Part shown: piece after piece, positions 1-11,750 of the stretch | Position numbering within the stretch: the first letter of the stretch is position 1 | How the letters are laid out: each line of letters opens with the position of its first letter | Assembly: GCF_000023985.1 (NCBI RefSeq) | Contig: NC_013156.1 | Location: 1,414,363 to 1,478,362 of the forward strand | Direction: 5' to 3' | DNA length: 64,000 bases | DNA from: Methanocaldococcus fervens AG86 | Lineage (GTDB): Archaea > AGJL01 > Methanococci > Methanococcales > Methanocaldococcaceae | Notes under the pieces: generated by a model | What the model saw: only the letters and a program-made list of their open reading frames with translations | What the model was told of the DNA's origin: nothing | The model's database searches: none | Made by a program: the position numbers and the translations under genes

Positions 1-962
1 TTCAAATACTTGCTAAATATCTCCGCAACTTTCTCGTTGAACAAATTTGCCTTTATATTTTCAATTAATACATTTGCGTTATATTTGTCAGCTAAATCTT
101 TACATTTTGATAACAAAGATTCTATTGCCTCATAGTTAGGCTCTGGGAAATATGGATTTATTAGTTTTTTCCCCCTCTTGTAATCTAAAAAATCTGGGGC
201 AGATAAAACAATCCTCTTAACTCCCTCTTTTAACAAATCCTCAACCTCTTTTAAAATATCTTCTTCATCCCTACTTCTTGCATATCCAAAGACAGATGGG
301 ACTGAGCAGAAACCACAACCTGGATTTATATTTAATGGGCATTTTAATGTTCCCTCTTTGCATAAATTGCATTTTTTATTGGTGCATAGTAACAGAGGTC
401 TTTTAAAATTACTACACCCTCTAACAACCTCAACATAAACCCTTGCAGAGAAGTAGTTTTTATAATCTTTAATCTCAGTTGACGGTGTTATCAACTTTAA
501 ATCAGTTAAAATTTCCCTTAATGGATTTATTTTTAGTTCATCCTCATCGTAATCCCAGTAAGTTGTTCCTTTCACACCTTCAGCGTTAAACTCCTTTTTT
601 ATCAACTCCCTTATCGTTACCTCCCCCTCTCCAACTATACTTATATCCGCCTCTATTTTTTCTAAAAGGTTTATGTCATTGGCTACTGGTCCTCCAACAA
701 TTACATTACTGTTAGTTTTTAATTTAATTCGCTCAACCAATTTTTTAACACATTTAAAGTCAGAAGTCATTGCACTAATAAAAATTAAGTCGTATTTTTT
801 AACATCGTTAATGTTTAAATCTTCTACTGGTTTAATCTTAGCTTCAATTCCCTCATTCTGCAAAATACCTTTAACCGTTCTCGGCCCAGCTCCAATAACA
901 TCCCTTGCTAAAACTCTTTTTCCATCACCAGAAGCTAAGCAATCAATAATTAATGCCTTCAT
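1..962 (-). CDS. B12-binding domain radical SAM protein (partial, C-terminus outside window)
   Basis: The first ~120 residues read as a Rossmann-like cobalamin-binding domain (MKALIIDCLASGDG..., later IVGGPV and IVGEGEVTIREL). A cysteine-rich segment follows, with RGCSNF, CTNKKCNLC and PGCGFCSVPSVFG. This layout is typical of the B12-binding/radical SAM superfamily, which does methylations and other radical chemistry; the substrate cannot be told. The exact cysteine triplet that holds the Fe-S cluster is not certain. The ATG at 962 has a GGGA motif just upstream. The gene runs off the left edge, so its length is unknown. It is divergent from the biotin ligase gene. Confidence 0.75.
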   Translation of the reverse strand, partial: MKALIIDCLASGDGKRVLARDVIGAGPRTVKGILQNEGIEAKIKPVEDLNINDVKKYDLIFISAMTSDFKCVKKLVERIKLKTNSNVIVGGPVANDINLLEKIEADISIVGEGEVTIRELIKKEFNAEGVKGTTYWDYDEDELKINPLREILTDLKLITPSTEIKDYKNYFSARVYVEVVRGCSNFKRPLLLCTNKKCNLCKEGTLKCPLNINPGCGFCSVPSVFGYARSRDEEDILKEVEDLLKEGVKRIVLSAPDFLDYKRGKKLINPYFPEPNYEAIESLLSKCKDLADKYNANVLIENIKANLFNEKVAEIFSKYL

Positions 963-1762
<800 letters not shown>

Positions 1763-1774
1763 TTGGCTGATACT

Positions 1775-2146
1775 ATGAAAATAATAAAAACTGAATATGA
1801 TAAGATTAAGCCGTATATAACAAAAGATGGCTCAATAATTAGAGAGTTGATGCATCCAAACATTTATGAATGGGTAAAGCAGAGTTTAGCAGAGGCTATA
1901 GTTCCAGTAGGTTCTAAAACCTTGTTGCATAGGCATCACAAATCAGAGGAGATATACTACATATTAGAGGGAAAGGGATTGATGACATTAGGTGATGAAA
2001 AATTTGAAGTTAAAGAAGGAGATACGATATTAATTCCTCCAAAAACAGACCATAAAATTGAAAACATTGGTAGCGTTCCTTTAAAGATACTGTGCTGTAG
2101 TTATCCGCCCTATTCTCATGAAGACACAGAGATATTGGAAGAATAA
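1775..2146 (+). CDS. small cupin-domain protein
   Basis: A 123-residue single-domain cupin. The metal-binding motif 1 (LLHRHHKSEEIYYILEGKG) and motif 2 (GDTILIPPKTDHKIENIG) are both present, so a metal-binding beta-barrel is expected. Reaction and substrate are unknown; relatives include sugar-phosphate isomerases and small-molecule sensors. An upstream TTG at 1763 would overlap the birA stop. The ATG at 1775 is preferred because a GGCTGAT motif sits at normal spacing. It is probably co-transcribed with birA. Confidence 0.75.
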   Translation: MKIIKTEYDKIKPYITKDGSIIRELMHPNIYEWVKQSLAEAIVPVGSKTLLHRHHKSEEIYYILEGKGLMTLGDEKFEVKEGDTILIPPKTDHKIENIGSVPLKILCCSYPPYSHEDTEILEE

Positions 2147-2178
2147 TCAAAAATATTTTAATTATTCTATTTTTATTT

Positions 2179-2442
2179 TTATTTTATTTTTAATCCAAAG
2201 GCGAATAAAAATATCCAAATAATCATCAATATTGCAATTAATACGGAAAGCATCATTAATCCCGGAGAATTTCCAAAAACTATTGGTATCGGCCCTATCA
2301 TTACAATTCCAGAATATTCTACATCCTCTTCAGTTTCAGTATCTTTATACTCTTGATGGCTTGGTAAAAATATCCCTAAAGTCATTATAAAAAATCCTAT
2401 AAACATCAATATAATACCTAAAAATATTAATATTGGTCTCAT
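2179..2442 (-). CDS. DUF131-type (TIGR00304) small membrane protein
   Basis: An 87-residue protein with two predicted membrane helices, at residues ~4-26 and ~62-84, joined by an acidic loop (YKDTETEEDVEY). It resembles the archaeal DUF131/TIGR00304 family, whose function is unknown. It lies downstream of guaB on the same strand with a 35-bp gap, so it may share that transcript. Confidence 0.65.
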   Translation of the reverse strand: MRPILIFLGIILMFIGFFIMTLGIFLPSHQEYKDTETEEDVEYSGIVMIGPIPIVFGNSPGLMMLSVLIAILMIIWIFLFAFGLKIK

Positions 2443-2477
2443 ACCTATCCCTTTTTAAAATTAAAAAATAAAATAGT

Positions 2478-3977
<1,500 letters not shown>

Positions 3978-4110
3978 TTAGTAACCTTTTTAAGTATATT
4001 TAGAAGAGGGGTATTTATACTTTTTATGTGGTGATTTTAAATATTTAACTTTTTAATTACAAAAAATTTTAAAAATATTTAAAAAGATTATAATTCAATA
4101 GGTGGAATGT

Positions 4111-4866
4111 ATGAAAATTGGGGTGTCAACGAGCTTATTTCTGGATACAGATAAAACTTTATCTAAAGCCCTTGAAATTTTGGAAGAAAAAGTTAAATAT
4201 GTGGAGTTGGGATGCGATGGGAACTTAAATATTATGTTAAAGGAAAATGTTGAGATAACTCAATCTTACAATTTAAAATATACTCTACACTGCCCAATAA
4301 GTGATTTAAATCTATCTTCTTATAGGGAAAGGATTAGAAAAGTTAGTTTAGATTTCATAAAAGATGTTTTAGAATCAGCAACAAAAGTTAATGCCAAATT
4401 ATTGGTTTTACATCCTGGTTATTGTGTTTTTAAATATGATTATGAAAAATCTTTATCCTCACTAATAAAGAGTTTGAAAGAGTTAAACAATATTCAGGAA
4501 GAGTTTGGAGTTCAAATAACCATTGAAAATATGCCATCCTACGATATGTTCATGTTTAGGAACCCAGATAAAGAGATAATTGAAAACTTAGATGAGCTAA
4601 AAATAACATTTGATATTGGACATTCTTTTTTAAACAACAACATTCAAGATTTTCTAAAAATCTCCGATAAAATAGCTCATATCCATATACATGATAATAA
4701 CGGAGGGTTTGATGAACATCTACCTATAGGCAAAGGAAAAATTAACTTTAATAATTTTAATAAAGATTTAAAAAACATTAATGTAATAAAGATGATAGAA
4801 TTGCAAAATAAAAGTATTGGTGATTTGGATTTATGCATAAATAATTTAAAAAATCTTTTAAGGTGA
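4111..4866 (+). CDS. sugar phosphate isomerase/epimerase-like TIM-barrel protein
   Basis: A 251-residue protein of the AP-endonuclease-2 / xylose-isomerase-like TIM-barrel superfamily. Metal ligands expected for the fold are visible in LVLHPGY, ITIENMPS, FDIGHSF and HIHIHDNNGG...HLPIGKGKI. Whether it acts on sugars, DNA or other substrates is not clear. A GTG nine bases upstream is in frame, but GGTGGA directly before the ATG makes 4111 the better start. The next gene begins 4 bases after the stop. Confidence 0.75.
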   Translation: MKIGVSTSLFLDTDKTLSKALEILEEKVKYVELGCDGNLNIMLKENVEITQSYNLKYTLHCPISDLNLSSYRERIRKVSLDFIKDVLESATKVNAKLLVLHPGYCVFKYDYEKSLSSLIKSLKELNNIQEEFGVQITIENMPSYDMFMFRNPDKEIIENLDELKITFDIGHSFLNNNIQDFLKISDKIAHIHIHDNNGGFDEHLPIGKGKINFNNFNKDLKNINVIKMIELQNKSIGDLDLCINNLKNLLR

Positions 4867-4870
4867 AATT

Positions 4871-5635
4871 GTGGAAAAAATTTTGGAGATGGACGATTGG
4901 AAGGCTTATAAAATTCCCCATACCGTTGAAATTGACAATACCTCTGAGAAAACAAAAACATTTGTTGTTGAGTTCGAAAATAAAAGAAGGGCTTTATCAA
5001 CGAGGGAGGGATTTAAAGAAGTAAAATATGTTGGAAATCACTCAATTCCTGAAATATTTTGGAATAAGGTTCATAGCTACAAAGATTATGAAAATCAAGT
5101 TTTGAATAAAATTGGTATTAAAAAGGAAGATATTGCTTTATTATCAACTGGAGCTAACATGGATAATTTGGCAGTTGCAAAAGAGGAGTTTGATGAGTTT
5201 TATGTTGTTGCCTTTACAACAGCTGGAGCTAAGTATAATGCAATAAGGTTGGGGGATGAGGAGGCTGATTACATTGAAAAAGATTTTAAAACGTATAAAG
5301 TAGTTGATGGAAAACTAATACCAAAAGAGGAAATAGGAACTGTCAATATCATCTTAATAACAAACGCAAATCTAACCGATGGAGCGATGGCAAGGGCGAT
5401 AATAACGATAACTGAAGCAAAAACTAACGCATTCCAAGAACTTAATATAAGAAGCACAAAACATCCAGAACTTTTAGCTACTGGAACTGGAACAGATAAT
5501 GTAATAGTTGTTAAAGGTTTTGGTAGGGGTGTTGATTACACTGGAGGACATACAAAGATGGGTGAGATGATTGCAAAAGCTGTTAAAAAAAGCGTAATTG
5601 AAGCTTTGATAAAACAAGATAGGATAATGATATAA
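4871..5635 (+). CDS. cbiZ: adenosylcobinamide amidohydrolase (CbiZ family)
   Basis: CbiZ removes the aminopropanol side chain from adenosylcobinamide to give adenosylcobyric acid, which lets archaea salvage incomplete corrinoids. Family motifs are RRALSTREGFKEV near the N-terminus, LLSTGANMDNLAV, TTAGAKYNAIRLGD, NANLTDGAMARAI and the C-terminal TGTGTDNVIVV. The start is GTG with AGGTGA four bases upstream. Cobalamin supply matters here for methyltransferase cofactors; cbiF is at 20.5 kb. Assignment is from recalled family motifs, not from a search. Confidence 0.75.
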   Translation: MEKILEMDDWKAYKIPHTVEIDNTSEKTKTFVVEFENKRRALSTREGFKEVKYVGNHSIPEIFWNKVHSYKDYENQVLNKIGIKKEDIALLSTGANMDNLAVAKEEFDEFYVVAFTTAGAKYNAIRLGDEEADYIEKDFKTYKVVDGKLIPKEEIGTVNIILITNANLTDGAMARAIITITEAKTNAFQELNIRSTKHPELLATGTGTDNVIVVKGFGRGVDYTGGHTKMGEMIAKAVKKSVIEALIKQDRIMI

Positions 5636-5662
5636 TATAATAAAAAATAATAAAATATTTAA

Positions 5663-6895
5663 TTAAGCTCCAAACTTCTCATTTCTTCCTGTTAAATCCA
5701 ACAGTATCTTCATTATATGCTCTCCTTTAATCCAGTGTAAAGCTCCTTTAGCACAAGCAAATTCATTAAACTCAGTTACGTCATCAACTCTAACACTCTT
5801 ACCCCAAATAACTATTGGAATAGGGTCTGCCGAGTGGTCTTTCATCTCTATTGGTGTTGAGTGATCTCCAGTCAATACAAAATAAACTTCATCTTTTTTA
5901 ATATGCTCAAATACATAGGAGAGCATTTCATCTATCTTCTCTAAAACTTCTTTTTTAAGCTCATATTTCCCATCATGGCTTGCTTCATCAGCTCCTTTTA
6001 CATTAACTAAGACAAAATCATACTCTTTTAAAGCCTCAACTAAAGCCTTAGCCTTACCCATAAAGTTTGTTTTTGGAGTTCCTGTAGCTCCTTCAACTTC
6101 TATAACATCCAACCCAACCATTACAGCGATTCCTTTTATCAACCCAGTTCCGCAGATACAAGCTCCTTTCATATTGTATTTTTCAGAGAACTTCTCTATC
6201 TTTGGAACTACTCCTGCTCCCCTTGGTAATATTATATTAGCTGGAGGCAAACCTTTTTTTCTCCTTTCTTCATTTATTGGGTGCTTATCTAATTTTTCAT
6301 AAACGATCTTTAATAATTTATTTAAAATCTCAGCAGTTCTCTTAGCCTCTTCTGAATCATCTAAAGGTTTTATTTCATCAACTTTAACCCCTTCCTCATG
6401 AGGGTCTCCATCGGTAACTCTGCAAGATAATCCCTCTCCTCTCAAAACTAAAACTCCTCTGTATCCTCTTGAAGATTTGAAAATAACCTTGACTCCATCA
6501 ATCTCCAAACCATCAATTTCTTTTTCCAACTCTTCAGCCTCTTCTGGGCTTATTCTTCCAGCTCTTCTATCTAAAACAACGAAGTTTTCATCAACAGTAG
6601 CAAAATTGCATCTAAAAGCTACATCTCCCTCTTTTAAATCTAAACCAACACCAAAAGCCTCTAAAGGTCCTCTACCAGTATAAACCTCGTAAGGATTATA
6701 GCCTAAAATAGCTAAATGGGCTGTATCACTTCCAGGCCTTACACCAATATCTATGGCATTCATTAAACCACAAATCCCTTCTTTGGCAATTCTGTCCATT
6801 GTTGGAGTCTTTGCTTCTTTTAAAGGTGTTAAACCCTTCTCATTTGGCCTATCCCCCAATCCATCTATAACAAATATAACGCACTTCTCTTTCAT
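5663..6895 (-). CDS. apgM: 2,3-bisphosphoglycerate-independent phosphoglycerate mutase (archaeal type)
   Basis: Interconverts 3- and 2-phosphoglycerate in the alkaline-phosphatase superfamily. Metal and phosphate residues are in IFVIDGLGDRP, GSDTAHLAILGYNPYEVYTGRGPLEA and TGDHSTPIEMKDHSADPIP. From the ATG at 6895 it has 410 residues, near family length. A GTG at 6907 overlaps the upstream GH57 stop (GTGA). ATG is preferred because GAGGGAG precedes it and the family begins close to KCVIFVIDGLGD. The overlap suggests translation coupled to the GH57 gene. Confidence 0.9.
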   Translation of the reverse strand: MKEKCVIFVIDGLGDRPNEKGLTPLKEAKTPTMDRIAKEGICGLMNAIDIGVRPGSDTAHLAILGYNPYEVYTGRGPLEAFGVGLDLKEGDVAFRCNFATVDENFVVLDRRAGRISPEEAEELEKEIDGLEIDGVKVIFKSSRGYRGVLVLRGEGLSCRVTDGDPHEEGVKVDEIKPLDDSEEAKRTAEILNKLLKIVYEKLDKHPINEERRKKGLPPANIILPRGAGVVPKIEKFSEKYNMKGACICGTGLIKGIAVMVGLDVIEVEGATGTPKTNFMGKAKALVEALKEYDFVLVNVKGADEASHDGKYELKKEVLEKIDEMLSYVFEHIKKDEVYFVLTGDHSTPIEMKDHSADPIPIVIWGKSVRVDDVTEFNEFACAKGALHWIKGEHIMKILLDLTGRNEKFGA

Positions 6896-6903
6896 CTTCT
6901 CCC

Positions 6904-8325
6904 TCACGTAATTATAAATCCTTCCTTGTCCTTATCTCCTTTTTTATTTTGGCTATAAATATTTTCTGTATCCTTTATATCGTTTTTTGCAATCAATATA
7001 TCGGATTCTACTGGATTTTTTTCAACTTTATTTTTTGTATCCTTTTCTTTTTCATTTTTTATAGTTTTTTGTTGACGTTTTAATTTAAAATCTCCATCCT
7101 TATCTCCGCTAATCTCAAATTTGTTTAATAATTCTTTTATGTAGTATTCAAAATCATATAAAATGTTTAAATAGCTTGCATAGGCATCAAATGGTGTGTC
7201 AAAGTGGCTAAAATAGTTGTGAACGTCCATATCTCCAAAACCTTTAGTGCATTGATAATAAAAGTTATCGCTCGTTTGTAATATCTTATACATCTTATAA
7301 ATTTCGTCAAATTTTCCTAATTTCTTTAATTTATTTTCATTTTCTTTTATGAATTCTCCAATATCCTTCAATTTTTCAAAAGATATTCTCTGCATCTTAT
7401 TTCCTAACCATGCACTCACATCCCTCTCACTGTCTGCCCAAGATATTGTGGCAAATTCATGCACGTAAATCTCTCCTCTCGGCTCCAATCTTTCAACAGC
7501 TTCGCTGACATTAACTACTTCTAAATGCTCATGTTTAGCTATTTCCACAGGTAAATATCTTAAAAACTCAAATATCCCACATTCTTTCCAGTGATGCTCT
7601 CCAAACGTCTCATAATCCATATAGATGTTTATAACCTCTCCAGGTGTTGACGCCAGCCAAATAGCGTATTTATCAGCTGTTAGTGGATACTGGTCCCAAT
7701 CCCTTGATGAAAATCTAAAACCTATGTCATCGCTCAACCTATAATTCCTTAGCAGAATTTTCATACCATCTGGAGAGTGATAGAGATAGTTTGGACTTCT
7801 CCATCCTAAAATTTTCTCTGTACCTTCTGTAAATATCGCCTTAAATCCTAAATCTCTTGCTATCCTCGCAATTCTGTTGTTATATATTAGCTCAGTATTT
7901 CTAAATACATCTGCTTTAAAACCAAAAATTTCTTTATAGAGATTTCTATGCATCTCAATGTCTTCAATAAACTCCTCTTCGCTTTCAAATAAGCTTGATA
8001 ATGAATGGTGATAAGTTTCAGCAATTAACTCAACGTTTCCAGTTTTTACCAAATCTTTGAACAAATCTAACACGTATTCGTTAAATTCCAACGCTTGTTC
8101 TATAAAAACTCCAGTAATTGAGTAATTGACCTTAAAATCATACTCATCAATAAGCTCTAATATCAACTCGTTTGTTGGGATATAACATTTTTCAGCCACT
8201 TTGTTAAAAACTTCTTTATTTAATTTTGTATCCACATATTTTTCCCATAGTGAATTTCCTTTCTTGTTTACATCTTTATTCGACCTATGTGGTTGATGAA
8301 CTTCAAAATTAAACGTTATTAACAT
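6904..8325 (-). CDS. glycoside hydrolase family 57 alpha-amylase
   Basis: A 473-residue GH57 enzyme predicted to cut alpha-glucans. It opens with ITFNFEVHQPHR, the family's first conserved region. FTEGTEKILGWR and YMDYETFGEHHW (about residue 235) carry the conserved acids. After about residue 405 the protein turns into a Lys/Asn/Asp-rich low-complexity tail, likely not catalytic. A TTG at 8337 is in frame, but GGGGGAAAAT just before the ATG at 8325 decides the start. No signal peptide is seen, so the enzyme acts on intracellular glycogen. Confidence 0.88.
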   Translation of the reverse strand: MLITFNFEVHQPHRSNKDVNKKGNSLWEKYVDTKLNKEVFNKVAEKCYIPTNELILELIDEYDFKVNYSITGVFIEQALEFNEYVLDLFKDLVKTGNVELIAETYHHSLSSLFESEEEFIEDIEMHRNLYKEIFGFKADVFRNTELIYNNRIARIARDLGFKAIFTEGTEKILGWRSPNYLYHSPDGMKILLRNYRLSDDIGFRFSSRDWDQYPLTADKYAIWLASTPGEVINIYMDYETFGEHHWKECGIFEFLRYLPVEIAKHEHLEVVNVSEAVERLEPRGEIYVHEFATISWADSERDVSAWLGNKMQRISFEKLKDIGEFIKENENKLKKLGKFDEIYKMYKILQTSDNFYYQCTKGFGDMDVHNYFSHFDTPFDAYASYLNILYDFEYYIKELLNKFEISGDKDGDFKLKRQQKTIKNEKEKDTKNKVEKNPVESDILIAKNDIKDTENIYSQNKKGDKDKEGFIIT

Positions 8326-8352
8326 ATTTTCCCCCAATTATTTTTAGTTTAT

Positions 8353-10197
8353 TTATGGAATTATGACATTGTCATCCTTATATAGGTAGATTAAAAACAT
8401 TGCATTGCTCCAGCCCAAAGGCATTGCAGACATTGGAATGCCGAGGTCCTTATGTATCTGCTCTGGAAACAAACCGTTAAAGCTGTATTTAACTGCCCAA
8501 TCAAACAATTTTTTAGATTTTTTTAAATATTTCTCTGCCATATCATTTTTATTTTTCTCTTTTAAAACCTTGGATAACCTTCTATAATATAAAGAAATCC
8601 ACAATGTCGTTATAATCCATGGGTTCCCTCCAAAATAAACATCATTAGGATATCTCCCAATCCCACCAACTTTGTAGTTAAATGCATTTTCAATAGCCTC
8701 AGCTGTTTTTATCATCCTTTCATCATCAACATCAATTAAGTTAAATGGATAGCTCAATCCCAATATGCTAGCGTCTATCTCCTTATCCAATGGATTTATT
8801 GATTTAGCAAATCTTTCCTCATCTTCTAAATAAAATCTCCTTGGAACTTCCTTTTTCAAAAATTCAATAGCTTTTTCCCAATGTTTAACCTTATCCCTCA
8901 TATCAACAGCTTTACTCATACTATAAGCAGCTTTTAATCCCGCATAGATTGCTCCCATAGTATATGCAAAAACTCCAAACTTTTCTTCCCATAAATCAAA
9001 GCATGGTGTGAAGTTTAAAGCGGCAGAAGTTAGATAATTTCCAGCTTTTTCTATAGTATTCCAATACCTCTCAACAAACTTTCTATTTCCAGTTAATCTA
9101 TAATGCACATCCATAGCCCACAGTATAGAGCCAATTTGGTCAATCTGCATCGCTGTTAATCTCGGTTTTCCATTTGTGTAGTAGTTTTGTAGCCATGAAC
9201 CATCATCATTTTGAATTTTAGACATGAATTCAAAGAATCTATCGGGAATTCCTCTAATTCCAAATAAATCTAATGCAACTGCTATATAAGCCCCATCCCT
9301 CCCCCAAACATACCTATAGTCTGGATGTAGTGAAGGAGCGGCTATAATCCCCCCATCTTTATCACAAAGCATTAGAAGAACCATTAAAGCCCTTTTAGCT
9401 ATAGGACATATTTCTTTATCTGAATGAAATTGAGGATGGATATGTTCTTTTATATTTCCAATGCTATTTTTCCAATAGTTCATTGAAAGGTCTTTGATAT
9501 GTACAGTATTGTTCATTATAATCTTTAACTGCTCGGTTATTATTGATAAATCTCCATCAAATTTTTGTAGAAGTATATAGATATTAAACGCTAAGCTCTT
9601 TCCTTTATCAATCTCTATATTCCACGATATTGCACTATCTGTCATCAGTCCATGGCTTTCTTTATGTTCCATCAACAATCCGTTTTCAATATCTACGTAT
9701 GCACTGTTTTTGCTGTATCTGTTTCCACACTGGAACGAATCTATCTTTTTATTACTTCCAATGCAGAAAACATATTTTTCGTTATATTTAACGATACATC
9801 CCTCATCCTCTAAAAATCTTACGGCATTTTCTGTAGGATACTCCCCAATCCTTAAATTTTCATAAAAAAATAGCTTAAAATTCAATTTTTTATCGAGTTT
9901 ATTTTTTATATGCAACCTTCTAATGATTACATTGTGCGAAACTGGAACAAAATCTTTAATTGTCAATATTATTTTATCGTCTTCCAGTATAGTTTTGAAT
10001 ATATTTGTTTCTTCAATATATTTTTGAGAGATGTCCCAATCATCATCCCAATGCCATTTTACTTTTTTATCATACACTGCCAATGCAGAATCGAAGAAAT
10101 GGGTTTCATAACCCACATGAGGATAGAAAACATAACTAATTTCCCCATAATCTCCGATTTTTACTAATAGGTTGTTATTTCCAATTATTCCGCCCAT
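8353..10197 (-). CDS. glycoside hydrolase family 15 glucoamylase-like enzyme
   Basis: Predicted to release glucose from alpha-glucan ends. An N-terminal beta-sandwich (about residues 1-260) precedes an (alpha/alpha)6 barrel. The general acid is expected in CFDLWEEKFG and the general base in NGLFPEQIHKD near the C-terminus; YVWGRDGAYIA is the substrate-binding loop. Starting at the ATG at 10197 gives 614 residues. A GTGAT motif lies upstream of it, and the family begins at MGGIIGN. No signal peptide is present. It ends 27 bases before the GH57 start on the same strand. Confidence 0.88.
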   Translation of the reverse strand: MGGIIGNNNLLVKIGDYGEISYVFYPHVGYETHFFDSALAVYDKKVKWHWDDDWDISQKYIEETNIFKTILEDDKIILTIKDFVPVSHNVIIRRLHIKNKLDKKLNFKLFFYENLRIGEYPTENAVRFLEDEGCIVKYNEKYVFCIGSNKKIDSFQCGNRYSKNSAYVDIENGLLMEHKESHGLMTDSAISWNIEIDKGKSLAFNIYILLQKFDGDLSIITEQLKIIMNNTVHIKDLSMNYWKNSIGNIKEHIHPQFHSDKEICPIAKRALMVLLMLCDKDGGIIAAPSLHPDYRYVWGRDGAYIAVALDLFGIRGIPDRFFEFMSKIQNDDGSWLQNYYTNGKPRLTAMQIDQIGSILWAMDVHYRLTGNRKFVERYWNTIEKAGNYLTSAALNFTPCFDLWEEKFGVFAYTMGAIYAGLKAAYSMSKAVDMRDKVKHWEKAIEFLKKEVPRRFYLEDEERFAKSINPLDKEIDASILGLSYPFNLIDVDDERMIKTAEAIENAFNYKVGGIGRYPNDVYFGGNPWIITTLWISLYYRRLSKVLKEKNKNDMAEKYLKKSKKLFDWAVKYSFNGLFPEQIHKDLGIPMSAMPLGWSNAMFLIYLYKDDNVIIP

Positions 10198-10283
10198 ATA
10201 AATCACGCTAAAATTGATTTAAAATTATTTAATTCAAAATTAATATTTAGAAACAAAAAATAAGATTTAATTTTATTTTTATT

Positions 10284-10496
10284 TTATTTCAGTTTAATAA
10301 TCCACTTTTTGACATCTTTCAATACAAATATTTTATCTTCCCTTGCCAACCATCCAATAGCCATTTTTACAATATTGGAGTTATATCCCTCTTTTCTTAA
10401 AATTTTTTCTATTTGGGATAAGCTTTTCTCCCCTCCTTTCAGTAGGTGGTAGACTCTTCCAGCGGTTTCACCAATTTTTCCCCACATATCTTCCAT
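10284..10496 (-). CDS. small winged helix-turn-helix protein (DUF2582-like)
   Basis: A 70-residue protein that reads as a single winged helix: helices in WGKIGETAGRVYHLLK, SLSQIEKILRK and SNIVKMAIGWLAREDK, then a wing (KIFVLKDVKKWIIKL). It resembles the DUF2582 family, in which DNA binding is assumed but not shown. One base separates it from the glycosyltransferase stop... upstream gene order makes it part of the glycogen operon, so it may regulate sugar genes. Confidence 0.65.
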   Translation of the reverse strand: MEDMWGKIGETAGRVYHLLKGGEKSLSQIEKILRKEGYNSNIVKMAIGWLAREDKIFVLKDVKKWIIKLK

Positions 10497-10497
10497 A

Positions 10498-11670
10498 TTA
10501 TCGCCTCATCATCTCTATAGCTACTTTATAAACTTCTACAGTTTCTTTAGCTATGTTATCCCAACTATACTTTTCGTAAGCATCCTTTTTGGCGTTATTA
10601 ACAATATACTCCCTAAACTCCCAGTCAGATAAAACCCTATCAACCCCCCAAGCAATTGACTCAGGATTTTTTGGATAGACCCAAATGCCATTATACTCAT
10701 GCTGTATAATCTCTCTCAACCCTCCAACCGAGCTTACAACTACAGGTGTTCCAGCGGCCATAGCCTCTAAAGCCACTATACCAAACGGCTCATAGATTGA
10801 AGGAATTACAGCCAGATCAGCTGATTTGTATAATTTTTTTAGCGTATCACCATTAGTAAACCCTAAAAAAACTACTTTATGCCGTACCCCCAATTGATAG
10901 CATAAATCTTCCAAATAACCCCTCATGTCCCCAGACCCGGCTATAACCAACTTTACATTATGCCTTTCAAGGATTTTTGGCATTGCCCTTATTAAATACT
11001 CTACTCCTTTTTGATACGTTAATCTTCCAACAAATAAAATCATCTTTTCATCATCATGAATGCCCAAACTTCTTCTAAAATTTATTCTCTCTTCCCAGCT
11101 CATATTAATATCAAACTCCCAGGGATTTATACCGTTATAAACAACTTTAACCTTATCTTCTGGCGTATTGAATGTGGAGCAAACCTCCTCTTTCAAAGAA
11201 TAACTTACAGTTATTACCTGGCAGGATTCATAGGTTGAGAGATACTCTATCGTATGTATCGCCTTTGAATCATCTGAATGCAGCCCTCCACACCTTCCAA
11301 TCTCCGTGCTATGTATTGATTGGACATAAGGCATTTTACATGCATGCTTTAAATTTGCCCCTACAAAGTGTGTCATCCAATCATGGCAGTGAATTACATC
11401 ATATTTATCAACCCCTAAAATCCCCAACTTTTTTTCCATCTCTTCAGCCATGAATGTAGCCCAGGTTAAAAAATGCGGATGAGTTATTGGTTTTACTCTA
11501 TAGACGTTAACTCCATTTATGTTTTCATAATCCGGCATGTTATAACTAACAGTTATGACATCTACTTCATGTCCATTCCTAACTAAACCCTCTGCCAAAC
11601 CTTTGCAATGAATTGCCAAACCTCCAACGATTCTTGGAGGATACTCCCAGGTTATTATCGCTACCTTCAT
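10498..11670 (-). CDS. glycosyltransferase family 4 protein, glycogen-synthase-like
   Basis: A 390-residue GT-B fold glycosyltransferase. The N-terminal glycine loop (EYPPRIVGGLAIHCKGLAEGL), the nucleotide-site motif FVGRLTYQKGVEYLI and the EPFGIVALEAMAAGTPVV acid pair are all visible. Its location beside a second glycosyltransferase, amylases and glucose-6-phosphate enzymes suggests work on glycogen; a glycolipid or glycan role cannot be excluded. A TTG at 11688 is in frame; the ATG at 11670 fits the family N-terminus MKVAIITWEYPP. It is divergent from the GT5-like gene, 80 bases away. Confidence 0.8.
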   Translation of the reverse strand: MKVAIITWEYPPRIVGGLAIHCKGLAEGLVRNGHEVDVITVSYNMPDYENINGVNVYRVKPITHPHFLTWATFMAEEMEKKLGILGVDKYDVIHCHDWMTHFVGANLKHACKMPYVQSIHSTEIGRCGGLHSDDSKAIHTIEYLSTYESCQVITVSYSLKEEVCSTFNTPEDKVKVVYNGINPWEFDINMSWEERINFRRSLGIHDDEKMILFVGRLTYQKGVEYLIRAMPKILERHNVKLVIAGSGDMRGYLEDLCYQLGVRHKVVFLGFTNGDTLKKLYKSADLAVIPSIYEPFGIVALEAMAAGTPVVVSSVGGLREIIQHEYNGIWVYPKNPESIAWGVDRVLSDWEFREYIVNNAKKDAYEKYSWDNIAKETVEVYKVAIEMMRR

Positions 11671-11750
11671 AATATCATCATATAGCAAGATTTAAATAAG
11701 CTCGTTAATAGAAATTATTATGTTGATAATATAAAAAGGTTGTGATATCC